Assembly: GCF_019969845.1 (NCBI RefSeq)
Contig: NZ_JAHXYR010000007.1
Coordinates: 186,001 to 250,000, forward strand
Length of the DNA: 64,000 nucleotides
Source of the DNA: Sphingobacterium sp. GVS05A
GTDB lineage: Bacteria > Bacteroidota > Bacteroidia > Sphingobacteriales > Sphingobacteriaceae
Direction: 5' to 3'
The stretch's first letter is position 1. The number at the start of each line of letters is the position of its first letter. The notes under the pieces were generated by a model that was given only the letters and a program-made list of their open reading frames with translations, was not told where the DNA came from and searched no databases. A program made the position numbers and the translations under genes. This document shows positions 7,390 through 15,477 of this stretch, in pieces.

Positions 7390-9996
7390 TTGGCAAAAGA
7401 AAAGAAAGTAACTCCGTTAATGCAGCAGTATAATGCGATCAAGATCAAGTATCCTGGGGCATTATTGTTGTTCCGTGTTGGCGATTTTTACGAGACATTT
7501 GGTGAGGATGCAATCAAGGCGGCTCAGATTTTGGGTATTGTTTTGACGAAACGAGGAAATGGTTCGGAATCCGAAACGGCTTTGGCGGGTTTTCCACATC
7601 ACTCTCTGGAGACTTATCTCCCTAAATTGGTGCGTGCAGGTCAACGGGTAGCAATCTGTGATCAGCTGGAGGATCCCAAAACAACTAAGACGATCGTTAA
7701 ACGCGGTGTCACCGAATTGGTTACTCCGGGTGTCTCTTACAATGATAATATTGTTCAACAGAAATCGAATAACTATCTCGCTTCTATTTTTACGGATAAG
7801 GATAAGATCGGAATTGCTTTTTTGGATATTTCGACAGGTGAATTTCTTGTTGCTCAGGGAAGTACATCCTATATAGATAAATTGCTTCAGGGCTTCAAGC
7901 CGACGGAGATCATTTTGCCGAAGAAACAGAGCAAGGATTTTATTGAACAGTTCGGAGCACATTATTATACTTATTTTTTAGATGAGTGGCCTTATACCGG
8001 AGATTATGCTACCGAAGCTTTACTCAAGCACTTTGAAGTCGCCTCGCTGAAAGGCTTTGGTGTGGACCGGATGTCGGCAGGAGTTGTTGCTGCTGGAGTT
8101 GCACTGCATTACCTCAATGAGACGGAACACCGTAACCTACAACATATCTCTACGCTTTCGCGAATCGAAGAGGACCGGTTTATGTGGCTCGATCGATTTA
8201 CGATCCGTAATCTGGAACTGATCGGTTCCATGAATGAAAATGCAGTTACGCTATCAGATGTCCTCGATCATACAGCCAGTCCAATGGGTGCGCGGCTACT
8301 AAAGCGTTGGATTGTAATGCCATTGAAAGATAAAAAGGGTATCCAGGAACGTTTGGATGTCGTGGATTTCTTTTTTAACAACCGTGAACTGCGAGACGAC
8401 CTAATCGGCCAGATCAAGCAAGTTGGTGACTTGGAACGGTTGATATCAAAAATTGGACTCCAAAAAGCCAATCCCAGAGAGATCGTCCAATTGAAACGCG
8501 CTTTACATGCTATAGAGAAGCTCAAGGAATTGACCGACCGTAAGGACGCACAATCTCTCGCCCTGATTTCTGATCAATTAGACGCCTGCGTGGCGATTCG
8601 TGAACGGATTGAACAGCAATTGCAGGCAGAACCTCCGGTGGCAATCAATAAAGGTAGCGTAATCGCTGCGGGAGTTGATGCTGAACTGGATCGTCTTCGA
8701 AAGATTTCTTTTGGTGGTAAAGATTATTTGCTGGAAATCCAAAAGAGGGAAGCTGAATTGACGGGTATACCATCTTTAAAAATCGCATTTAACAATGTCT
8801 TTGGTTATTATCTAGAGGTAACCAATACGCATAAAGACAAGGTTCCAACAACATGGATACGTAAGCAGACTTTGGTGAATGCCGAACGATATATCACAGA
8901 GGAACTCAAAGAGTATGAAGAGCAGATTCTTGGGGCGGAGGAAAAGATCCAGGCATTGGAAAATAGATTGTATGCCGAACTATTGGTTGCCATTGCAGAA
9001 TATATCAAACCGGTTCAGCTAAATGCACAACTTATTGCCAAGTTGGATGTCTTGCTCAACTTTGCCATCGTCGCTGAGAAAAACTACTACGTTAAACCGG
9101 TAATTAGCGATAGCAAGATTTTGGATATCAAGGGCGGACGTCATCCTGTTATCGAAAAGAATCTACCCATAGGGGAGGACTATATTACCAACGACACCTA
9201 TCTTGATCCGAAAGCGCAGCAGATTATTATAATTACTGGTCCCAATATGGCCGGTAAATCGGCCCTGCTCCGTCAGACTGGCTTGATCGTGTTGATGGCG
9301 CAGATCGGTTGTTTTGTACCAGCCAAGGAAGCTAAAATAGGCTTGGTGGATAAGATATTCACCCGTGTAGGGGCCTCAGATAACCTTTCTTCCGGTGAAT
9401 CTACATTTATGGTGGAGATGAACGAAACAGCCAGTATCATGAACAATCTGTCTGATCGGAGTTTGATCCTTTTGGACGAAATTGGACGTGGAACAAGTAC
9501 CTATGATGGAATATCAATCGCTTGGGCGATAGCAGAATATTTGCATAATCATCCTGCCGCTAAAGCGAAGACCCTCTTTGCGACACACTACCATGAATTG
9601 AATGAGCTGTCAACTTCGCTTGACCGTATCAAAAATTATAATGTAACCGTAAAGGAGGTCAATAATAAAGTAATCTTTTTGCGTAAACTGGTACCAGGGG
9701 GATCCGAGCATAGTTTTGGTATCCATGTTGCCAAGCTGGCGGGGATGCCGCCAAAGTTGTTGAACCGTGCCAATCAGATTTTAAAACGATTGGAACAGGA
9801 GCGTACTGGTGGGGAGCAGATCAAAGATAGTATGCGTAAGATTCAGAAACAGGCTTACCAATTGCAGATGTTCTCTATTGATGATCCTGTTTTAAATAAA
9901 ATCCGCGATATGTTGAATAACCTCGATGTTAACTCACTGACTCCTGTGGAAGCATTGATGAAACTGGATGAAATCCAGCGTTTGTTAAAAAATTAA
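7390..9996 (+). CDS. mutS: DNA mismatch repair protein MutS
   Basis: Mismatch-recognition ATPase of 868 residues, normal length for MutS1. The N-terminal mismatch-binding motif is present as FRVGDFYETF (Phe and Glu that contact the mispair). The ATPase core shows GPNMAGKSALLRQ (Walker A), LILLDEIGRGTSTYDG (Walker B and D-loop) and FATHYHEL. Translation appears to start at TTG: an in-frame TAG lies two codons upstream (7384-7386) and no ATG precedes conserved sequence, the next Met being residue 11. A long perfect hairpin terminator follows. It is divergent from mtgA. Confidence 0.96.
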   Translation: MAKEKKVTPLMQQYNAIKIKYPGALLLFRVGDFYETFGEDAIKAAQILGIVLTKRGNGSESETALAGFPHHSLETYLPKLVRAGQRVAICDQLEDPKTTKTIVKRGVTELVTPGVSYNDNIVQQKSNNYLASIFTDKDKIGIAFLDISTGEFLVAQGSTSYIDKLLQGFKPTEIILPKKQSKDFIEQFGAHYYTYFLDEWPYTGDYATEALLKHFEVASLKGFGVDRMSAGVVAAGVALHYLNETEHRNLQHISTLSRIEEDRFMWLDRFTIRNLELIGSMNENAVTLSDVLDHTASPMGARLLKRWIVMPLKDKKGIQERLDVVDFFFNNRELRDDLIGQIKQVGDLERLISKIGLQKANPREIVQLKRALHAIEKLKELTDRKDAQSLALISDQLDACVAIRERIEQQLQAEPPVAINKGSVIAAGVDAELDRLRKISFGGKDYLLEIQKREAELTGIPSLKIAFNNVFGYYLEVTNTHKDKVPTTWIRKQTLVNAERYITEELKEYEEQILGAEEKIQALENRLYAELLVAIAEYIKPVQLNAQLIAKLDVLLNFAIVAEKNYYVKPVISDSKILDIKGGRHPVIEKNLPIGEDYITNDTYLDPKAQQIIIITGPNMAGKSALLRQTGLIVLMAQIGCFVPAKEAKIGLVDKIFTRVGASDNLSSGESTFMVEMNETASIMNNLSDRSLILLDEIGRGTSTYDGISIAWAIAEYLHNHPAAKAKTLFATHYHELNELSTSLDRIKNYNVTVKEVNNKVIFLRKLVPGGSEHSFGIHVAKLAGMPPKLLNRANQILKRLEQERTGGEQIKDSMRKIQKQAYQLQMFSIDDPVLNKIRDMLNNLDVNSLTPVEALMKLDEIQRLLKN

Positions 9997-10020
9997 CGCG
10001 TGATATAGCCGCTTGAGGAA

Positions 10021-10074
10021 ATACCATTCATTTAGCATGGACCATTGTTGTAGCTAAATGAATGGTATTTTTTT
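10021..10074 (+). terminator. Terminator of mutS
   Basis: A perfect 16-bp stem, ATACCATTCATTTAGC (10021-10036) pairing with 10053-10068, with a 16-base loop and a following T-tract. It lies 24 bases after the mutS stop. Confidence 0.8.
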
Positions 10075-10101
10075 ATCTGTTTTTATTGATTCGTATTTTT
10101 C

Positions 10102-10140
10102 ATTAAGGTATCAATGAACTCACTATGCTCGGTTTATTGA
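10102..10140 (+). repeat. Dispersed intergenic repeat, copy A
   Basis: The stretch contains TTAAGGTAT, ATGAACTCACTATGCTCGG and TTTATTG, closely resembling two adjacent copies at 28029-28068 and 28084-28130. All three lie on the same strand in gene-free DNA. No coding potential is visible. Confidence 0.4.
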
Positions 10141-10209
10141 CCAGAAAGAACTCTCAGTAAATTTTCATTGCTGTTGATGCTTGTGAAAGCACGAACGTTA
10201 TATCTTAAA

Positions 10210-11367
10210 CTAAAATCTGAAAAAGACTTCTACACTTCCATAGTTTGATTGTATCGGTGTCAGGACCTTGCTACTCGCGTCATAAGGTGCATAGTGATAA
10301 CCAAGTTCAATACCGACATATTTCTTATTCTTCATCTGGAAAAGAGAAGCAAAACCTAATCCCAAGTGTACATTATTAATGGTTACCATGCGATCGTTAT
10401 AACCACCCTCATAATAGTAACCATCTGGGTCATAATATCCGTCTGAATAGATACTTTCCGTAATACCCGTATCTGTAATATCTATTCCTATTATTCCCTT
10501 GGGAATCAGAATACATTTTTCATTATCAAAAATTTTGTATCCTACAGCGCCACCTATAAATCCAGTTGCGGATGAATTGACTGTAACATTGGATCCTTCA
10601 TAATTATAGTCGATATTTCTATCATTTGAATTGATCCGTACTTTAAAACCACCCTCGAAGATAAATTTACGTTCCAATGAACTCATCAACATAAACCCAA
10701 AGGTGACATTGCTGCCAAAGATCTTATTCGAACCACCTAGGGGACTCATTACACCGACCAAAGGGACATAACCTAATTTGGATTTGCTTCTGTTCCCATA
10801 GGTTTTAGGAGGGGTAAGAGGTCTTTCAATATCTTGGGTATAATCTTGATCTGCTTGCCCATTTTCCGGAGTATCCGTGTCAGCAAATAGGTGAAGAATA
10901 TCTCTTTCATTATTATTGAGCTTATAATTGTCTGATGATAAAAGTGCCTTGGCTCTGATCTTGATTAAATTATCCAAGGGATGTCGCAAGGGGTAGAAAT
11001 TGTACTTTTCTTTATTTTGTTCATACTGAGACGCAAAGTCATCCCGGTCGGCCGCATCTAAGCGTTGAACAAATGTCTTATCCAACTGATTGTTGATATA
11101 ACGTTCAATTTCAGTGGAACTATTCTTTTTTTCGATAATGAGCAGGAGAATCCGCAAACGTTGGCCAAATTCCGTTACACCACAACTGGCTTGTAGTGTA
11201 TTTAATAATGGTTCGATTTTGTCGAATTCGTTGCTGTTCAGTGAATTTGTTAGGAAGGGGAGGATTTCTGCGCTGTGTTTTTCACATGTTTCCTGTGCCC
11301 ATACCTTTTGTGTCACAGGGAAACAGATTAATAGAAATAATGCAAAAATGAACTGACGGATCATCAT
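10210..11367 (-). CDS. Secreted protein with predicted outer-membrane beta-barrel C-terminus
   Basis: A 385-residue protein with a clear Sec signal peptide (hydrophobic core about residues 5-22, cleavage likely after VWA-Q). Residues about 25-180 are mostly helical and charged. From about residue 190 on, alternating hydrophobic strands with glycines and aromatic residues appear, ending VEVFFRF with a terminal Phe, as in outer-membrane barrels. The barrel part would have about eight strands. I do not recognise a named family. It stands alone between the mutS terminator and a divergent methyltransferase gene. Confidence 0.75.
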   Translation of the reverse strand: MMIRQFIFALFLLICFPVTQKVWAQETCEKHSAEILPFLTNSLNSNEFDKIEPLLNTLQASCGVTEFGQRLRILLLIIEKKNSSTEIERYINNQLDKTFVQRLDAADRDDFASQYEQNKEKYNFYPLRHPLDNLIKIRAKALLSSDNYKLNNNERDILHLFADTDTPENGQADQDYTQDIERPLTPPKTYGNRSKSKLGYVPLVGVMSPLGGSNKIFGSNVTFGFMLMSSLERKFIFEGGFKVRINSNDRNIDYNYEGSNVTVNSSATGFIGGAVGYKIFDNEKCILIPKGIIGIDITDTGITESIYSDGYYDPDGYYYEGGYNDRMVTINNVHLGLGFASLFQMKNKKYVGIELGYHYAPYDASSKVLTPIQSNYGSVEVFFRF

Positions 11368-11462
11368 GGCTTATGGATTTATCAGAGACTAAATTAACAA
11401 ATTAATTGTATGATGCTGCCGTTATTTTGCAGCAAACATTCCAAAAGTTTTATCTTTGGCTC

Positions 11463-12170
11463 ATGGCGTCAATATTTCGATTTAAACAATTTGAAGTTGA
11501 TCAATCCAATTGTGCGATGAAGATCAATACAGATGGGGTATTGCTGGCATCATTGGTTGATACAAGCGATGCGAAGCGTGTTTTGGATGTGGGTACCGGT
11601 ACTGGTGTGATTGCGCTCATGTTGGCTCAGCGCTTGATCGATAGCCAGATAGAGGCTGTGGAAATAGATGCGTTGGCCGCAGAGATGGCGAGCAGAAACT
11701 TCAGTAATTCGATTTTTGGCAGCCGTCTTGTATTGCATGCCAAGTCATTTCAACAATTGCAAACAGGTGTGTTCTATGATCTGATAGTATCGAATCCTCC
11801 TTTTTATACAGATTCATTGCATAACCCAGATGCGCGGAAGAAATTGGCCCGGCACAGTGATCTGGACTTTTTTCGGGAATTGCTACGCTTCGCGTCGTTG
11901 CATTTAACTTCCGTGGGTAGACTCGTTTTGATTCTCCCTACCCAACTTGCAGAAACCCTAACCGCACTGGCGATTGATCATGGATTGCATTGTACTGCTG
12001 AAATTCAGATAAGATCATTTGATGGGGATCCTGTTATTCGAAAGATTTTGACCTTCGGGCGTATGCAAACAACAGCGATTGATCAAGCTGAATTTGTGAT
12101 TTATCAATCTAAGGGTGTTTACTCGGAATCTTATAAGAATGCCTTGGCGCCTTATTTTTTAGCTTTCTAA
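11463..12170 (+). CDS. tRNA1(Val) adenine(37)-N6-methyltransferase family protein
   Basis: SAM-dependent class I methyltransferase, probably acting on A37 of tRNA-Val (YfiC/TrmN6 family). Motif I is VLDVGTGTGVIALMLAQR and motif IV is SNPPFY, the NPP(F/Y) signature of N6-adenine methyltransferases. The opening FRFKQFEVDQ and the CAMKINTDGVLL segment are typical of the family. I start at the ATG at 11463; a TTG at 11406 would add 19 unconserved residues. The stop is 3 bases before the next gene, so the two are probably co-transcribed. Confidence 0.88.
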   Translation: MASIFRFKQFEVDQSNCAMKINTDGVLLASLVDTSDAKRVLDVGTGTGVIALMLAQRLIDSQIEAVEIDALAAEMASRNFSNSIFGSRLVLHAKSFQQLQTGVFYDLIVSNPPFYTDSLHNPDARKKLARHSDLDFFRELLRFASLHLTSVGRLVLILPTQLAETLTALAIDHGLHCTAEIQIRSFDGDPVIRKILTFGRMQTTAIDQAEFVIYQSKGVYSESYKNALAPYFLAF

Positions 12171-12173
12171 ACT

Positions 12174-12668
12174 ATGACAAAAATTGGACTTATTTCGGAT
12201 ACACATTCTTATTTAGATGAATCTGTATTCAAGTACTTTGCTGATTGTGATGAAATTTGGCATGCAGGGGATTTTGGCGATGCTGATGTAGCGGACCAAT
12301 TGGAAGCTTTTAGGCCTTTACGTGGGGTTTATGGAAACATAGATGGAAGAGATCTGCGGTTACGTTTTCCCGAAGATTTGCGGTTTACCTGTGAGGAGGT
12401 GGAGGTTTTTATGACCCATATTGGTGGTTACCCTGGCAAATATGCAGGACGGATAAAGGCCGAGTTAATAGCAAATCCACCTAAGTTGTTTATTACGGGA
12501 CACTCTCATATTCTTAAAGTTGTGTTTGACCCGAAAATCGGTTGTCTTCATCTCAATCCCGGAGCTGCAGGAAAACATGGTTGGCATAAAGTAAGAACAC
12601 TCATGCGCTTTGATATCAATAAAGATAAGATCGAAAACCTAGAAGTTATTGAACTCAATGAGCGATAG
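12174..12668 (+). CDS. YfcE-type metallophosphoesterase
   Basis: Calcineurin-like phosphodiesterase of 164 residues. The metal-binding motifs appear in order: ISDTHSYLD, WHAGDFGD, VYGNIDG, MTHIGG and ITGHSHI. This set and the size match the YfcE/MJ0936 family, Mn-dependent phosphodiesterases with activity on artificial phosphodiesters and unknown physiological substrate. It follows the methyltransferase by 3 bases. A weak inverted repeat (AGATCTAT/ATAGATC) after the stop may be its terminator. Confidence 0.9.
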   Translation: MTKIGLISDTHSYLDESVFKYFADCDEIWHAGDFGDADVADQLEAFRPLRGVYGNIDGRDLRLRFPEDLRFTCEEVEVFMTHIGGYPGKYAGRIKAELIANPPKLFITGHSHILKVVFDPKIGCLHLNPGAAGKHGWHKVRTLMRFDINKDKIENLEVIELNER

Positions 12669-12876
12669 CCAATAAAAGATCTATTTACAGACTTCTATAG
12701 ATCAGATTTTATTTGCCAGAAAAATTGCTGCCACTAGCTTAATGCAGGAATCCGTAAGCATATCGATTACATAGTCAATTGAAGGTCCTGTAGATATTGC
12801 TGCAAAATTGTGGCACGTGTGTGTATGGATCTGGGGTTTGGTGAAACCAGATACGGAGTTCTGAGGGTGTGACAGG

Positions 12877-13212
12877 TTATAAGGAGTCACGTACTTCCAG
12901 AAGAAAGCTTTTTAACCGCTCTAAAGAGTCCACTACGCGTTGATTTTCTTTTGCTTCGGATTTATTGTCACGAAGATAGTCTCTTGCACCTTGCAGGGTA
13001 TATCCTTTTTCTTTTACTAAATTGAAGATGATTTTGAGGTTTGCGATATCTTCTTGCGTAAAGAGACGATTGCCCTTTTTATTTTTCTTGGGTTGAAGAA
13101 TATCAAATTCACGCTCATAAAAACGTATCTGGGATGCATTTACATCAAACATCTCTGTCACTTCTCCCATTGTATAATACAATTTATTTATTTCACGCTC
13201 TTTGTACGGCAT
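12877..13212 (-). CDS. MerR-family transcriptional regulator
   Basis: A 111-residue protein with an N-terminal MerR winged helix-turn-helix: LYYTMGEVTEMFDVNASQ, then IRFYEREFDILQPKK and NRLFTQEDIANLKII. The C-terminal part is a short predicted coiled coil (LEEV-type heptads near SLERLKSFLLEVRDSL) for dimerisation. There is no cysteine cluster or effector domain, so it is probably not metal-sensing. It is a standalone gene; the target is unknown. A TAAGTTTG element lies about 22 bases before the start. Confidence 0.9.
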   Translation of the reverse strand: MPYKEREINKLYYTMGEVTEMFDVNASQIRFYEREFDILQPKKNKKGNRLFTQEDIANLKIIFNLVKEKGYTLQGARDYLRDNKSEAKENQRVVDSLERLKSFLLEVRDSL

Positions 13213-13233
13213 ATCTTCGCAATTAATCTATAG

Positions 13234-13241
13234 CAAACTTA
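13234..13241 (-). promoter_or_regulatory. Candidate -7 element of the merR-type gene
   Basis: The minus strand reads TAAGTTTG (TAnnTTTG), 21 bases from the start codon. A TTG lies only 15 bases further upstream, shorter than the usual 17-23 spacing. Confidence 0.4.
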
Positions 13242-13507
13242 ATAAAAATTCCAGTTCAAAAAGAAATTTTGCGATTTCTTATTTTAGTTCAGGAGGAAAT
13301 AGAGCTATGAAAATGAGTCGGTAATAGCGAATTGTTTTCTGATTCCAAACAGATTTTAAAAGTGATGAACATTTGGTGTGTGCCTTATTGTAGGGGTTGT
13401 AGATCTTGAGTCTATGTTGTTTCTATTTGTGCATTATGGTTATCATTGTAAATGAAGACTAAATTAGCTAAGTTTGGCTAGGTTTGAAACCTATTTTGAT
13501 CGATCGT

Positions 13508-13843
13508 ATGATTATAGTTAGCAAGTTTTGGACAAATTTACTCTCTTTTGGTAAAGCTAATGCGATTACTATTTTTCCTATTATATTTCTAAAATATGGC
13601 TCTTTTAAAGATAATAGGGCATTAATCCGTCATGAGCGCATCCATTTGCGTCAAGCATTGGAATTGGGGATTGTGTTATTCTACCTTTGGTATTTGTGTG
13701 AATTTGTCATCCGTTTTGTTCGCTTGCGCGATTTTGATCAGGCCTATCTCAGTATTTCTTTCGAGCGAGAAGCTTATCGTCACGAAGATGATCCCGATTA
13801 CTTGTCAAAAAGGAAGATTTGGGCATTTTGGCATCACTTATAA
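13508..13843 (+). CDS. Small protein with HExxH motif and hydrophobic helix (uncharacterised)
   Basis: About 111 residues, starting at the ATG at 13508 (MIIVSKFW); an in-frame TTG at 13484 is an alternative. It contains RHERIHLRQALELG, an HExxH motif, then a hydrophobic segment (IVLFYLWYLCEFVIRF) and FEREAYRHEDD, whose glutamate could be a third metal ligand. This layout recalls minimal zinc-peptidase (gluzincin-like) domains, but no substrate or partner is evident. I have seen similar short proteins in Bacteroidota genomes as hypothetical. A terminator follows 30 bases later. Protease function is inference. Confidence 0.65.
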   Translation: MIIVSKFWTNLLSFGKANAITIFPIIFLKYGSFKDNRALIRHERIHLRQALELGIVLFYLWYLCEFVIRFVRLRDFDQAYLSISFEREAYRHEDDPDYLSKRKIWAFWHHL

Positions 13844-13875
13844 ATATTGTGAATCTGGAATTAATTATAGCACAA

Positions 13876-13910
13876 AAAAGCTCTTAAAATATATTTTAAG
13901 AGCTTTTTTA
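13876..13910. terminator. Bidirectional terminator
   Basis: AAAAGCTCTTAAAAT pairs with ATTTTAAGAGCTTTT across a tight loop, flanked by A and T runs. It lies between the HExxH gene and the convergent accD gene and can serve both. Confidence 0.75.
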
Positions 13911-13933
13911 TATTTAGCTTTCCTTTTTCCGTT

Positions 13934-14776
13934 TTATCCGACCAATTTGAGATAAGTAGCTACTTTGTCTTTTAATTGTCTACGGTCAACTATGAAGTCC
14001 AAAAATCCATGTTCAAGGACAAACTCGGATGTTTGGAATCCTTTTGGAAGATCTTTTTTGATTGTTTCTTTAATAACACGAGGGCCAGCAAATCCGATCA
14101 ATGCGCCTGGTTCAGCAATGTTGACATCACCTAGCATCGCATAGGATGCAGTAACTCCGCCTGTCGTTGGGTCCGTCAATAGACAAACATAAGGAAGTCC
14201 TGCTTGCGCCAATAAAGCTAATTTAGCTGAAGTTTTTGCCATTTGCATCAAAGAGAATGCCGCTTCCATCATACGCGCACCACCCGATTTTGAGATCAAC
14301 ATAAATGGAATTTTATGTTCAATACAGTAATCAATCGAACGTGCAATTTTTTCTCCTACAACAGATCCCATTGATCCACCAATGAAGCTAAAGTCCATAC
14401 AAGCGATCACGATGTCTTTGCCATTCATTTTTCCGTGACCTGAGCGTATTGCATCTTTCAGACCTGTTTTTGCTTGACTTTCTTTTAAGCGTTCAGGGTA
14501 TGGTTTTGAATCGAAGAATTCCAGTGGATCACCAGAATTTAGATTAGGGAATAGTTCAGTAAATTCGTTATTGTCAAATAAAATTGAAAAATATTCTTTG
14601 GAGCCAATTCTTAAATGATGGTCACAATATTGACAAACATAGTCGTTTTCTACTTGTTCAAGATGCAACAACGGCTTTTTACAAGTGGGACACTTGTTCC
14701 ACATGCCATCTGGTGCTTCCTTTTTATTAGCGGTAGCTGTGCTAATACCAGCTTTTTCTCTTTTAAACCAACTCAT
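13934..14776 (-). CDS. accD: Acetyl-CoA carboxylase carboxyltransferase subunit beta
   Basis: Carboxyltransferase beta subunit (280 residues), which with AccA transfers CO2 from biotin to acetyl-CoA in fatty acid synthesis. The N-terminal C4 zinc ribbon is complete: CPTC near residue 29 and CQYC near residue 48. The crotonase-like core shows SGGARMMEAAFSLMQM and TDPTTGGVTASYAMLGD, as in AccD. It is monocistronic here; the best promoter in the window (TTG-N20-TAAGTTTG) lies just upstream. Confidence 0.96.
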   Translation of the reverse strand: MSWFKREKAGISTATANKKEAPDGMWNKCPTCKKPLLHLEQVENDYVCQYCDHHLRIGSKEYFSILFDNNEFTELFPNLNSGDPLEFFDSKPYPERLKESQAKTGLKDAIRSGHGKMNGKDIVIACMDFSFIGGSMGSVVGEKIARSIDYCIEHKIPFMLISKSGGARMMEAAFSLMQMAKTSAKLALLAQAGLPYVCLLTDPTTGGVTASYAMLGDVNIAEPGALIGFAGPRVIKETIKKDLPKGFQTSEFVLEHGFLDFIVDRRQLKDKVATYLKLVG

Positions 14777-14797
14777 ACGATAGTTCTTATTCGATTA

Positions 14798-14828
14798 CAA
14801 ACTTAGATAAAAATGCTTTTATATACAA
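14798..14828 (-). promoter_or_regulatory. Promoter of accD
   Basis: On the minus strand TTG (14828-14826), a 20-base spacer and TAAGTTTG (14805-14798) match the Bacteroidota housekeeping sigma consensus TTG-N(17-23)-TAnnTTTG. The -7 element ends 22 bases before the accD start codon. Confidence 0.65.
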
Positions 14829-15004
14829 TTATAATTGCGTTGAATGTAAATGACAGTAAATCAGTGTATTTGTCTATAAAGCTTAATTGTTAATATTCCG
14901 ATGTATAATAATAGACCAGTTTAGAACGCAAATTGTTTTGTTAAAAAAGGAGCTGAAGTAAGGTTAAGCAGGAGGATTGAACCAAAAATTTGGGCACAAA
15001 AAAA

Positions 15005-15099
15005 GGGTAAGCTACTCCTATCGCACCGCTCAACCAAATACCCTTGCTTTGTTCCCAACCTGGGGGAGTCAATGGGAGCTGGTCGTAGAAGACTTACCC
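15005..15099 (-). ncRNA. ffs: Signal recognition particle RNA (small bacterial type)
   Basis: The minus strand from 15099 to 15005 folds as an SRP RNA. The ends GGGTAAG and CTTACCC pair. The apical domain IV is diagnostic: CAGG, a UUG/CAA stem, the GGAA tetraloop (15055-15052) and AGCA, which together form the Ffh-binding symmetric loop. The 3' end runs into seven U residues, giving a terminator. A TACTTTTG -7 element lies 5 bases upstream of the 5' end. At about 95 nt it is the small 4.5S type without an Alu domain. The RNA acts with Ffh and FtsY in co-translational membrane targeting. Confidence 0.88.
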
Positions 15100-15103
15100 G
15101 CCA

Positions 15104-15111
15104 CAAAAGTA
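15104..15111 (-). promoter_or_regulatory. -7 element of the SRP RNA gene
   Basis: TACTTTTG on the minus strand is an exact TAnnTTTG match; transcription would start at or next to the first G of the predicted RNA. No TTG is seen at the -33 position. Confidence 0.55.
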
Positions 15112-15164
15112 GAAAAAAAAATAGTTTTAGGAAAGAAAAAATGCCTTTTTATTCTAGGGTGCTG

Positions 15165-15178
15165 ATTCTCATGAGAAT
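15165..15178. repeat. Perfect 14-bp palindrome
   Basis: ATTCTCATGAGAAT is a perfect palindrome about 55 bp upstream of the SRP RNA promoter. It could be a protein-binding site; no other copy was noticed. Confidence 0.3.
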
Positions 15179-15191
15179 AAATTGTTCAGAG

Positions 15192-15229
15192 GGCCATCTT
15201 GCTGGTATAAATAATCCATTAAGATGGCC
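15192..15229 (-). terminator. Hairpin downstream of the MFS/small membrane protein genes
   Basis: GGCCATCTT (15192-15200) pairs with AAGATGGCC (15221-15229). It lies about 20 bases after the stop of the minus-strand gene at 15250. The U-tract is missing on that strand, so termination is only possible. Confidence 0.4.
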
Positions 15230-15249
15230 ATAAAGTATTTTTTAACGCA

Positions 15250-15477
15250 TTACATCTTCTTTCTGTCGTACTCGCCTAGCAAAGAATAGTACCCAAACAG
15301 ACCTAAACCGAGGGAAATGATCGGCGTTAAGATGCACAGTATAATAATACCAAAGACCAGATCCTCTTGGTGCCCTGTTGAAATCTTAGGTAATGCCAGT
15401 TCAAAAATGGAAAAGTATGCGGTGTATATGGCCAAAAGGATCCATACAATACCGAGAAGCTTTTTTAGATTATTCAT
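15250..15477 (-). CDS. Small two-helix membrane protein next to MFS transporter
   Basis: A 75-residue protein with two hydrophobic helices (about residues 6-26 and 41-66) joined by a short loop. The start ATG at 15477 overlaps the end of the MFS gene by 8 bases, so the pair is translationally coupled. I recall similar small proteins beside MHS-type MFS transporters in Bacteroidota; they may be accessory to the carrier. An upstream in-frame Met at 15519 is inside the MFS gene and less likely. Function is unknown. Confidence 0.75.
   Translation of the reverse strand: MNNLKKLLGIVWILLAIYTAYFSIFELALPKISTGHQEDLVFGIIILCILTPIISLGLGLFGYYSLLGEYDRKKM

Noticed and set aside
12702..12890. 62-residue minus-strand frame downstream of the MerR-type gene
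   Set aside because: It overlaps the merR-type gene end, has no ribosome site or recognised domain and looks like chance.
14977..15165. 62-residue plus-strand frame between accD and the MFS genes
   Set aside because: It covers the SRP RNA on the opposite strand; its coding potential is explained by the RNA.
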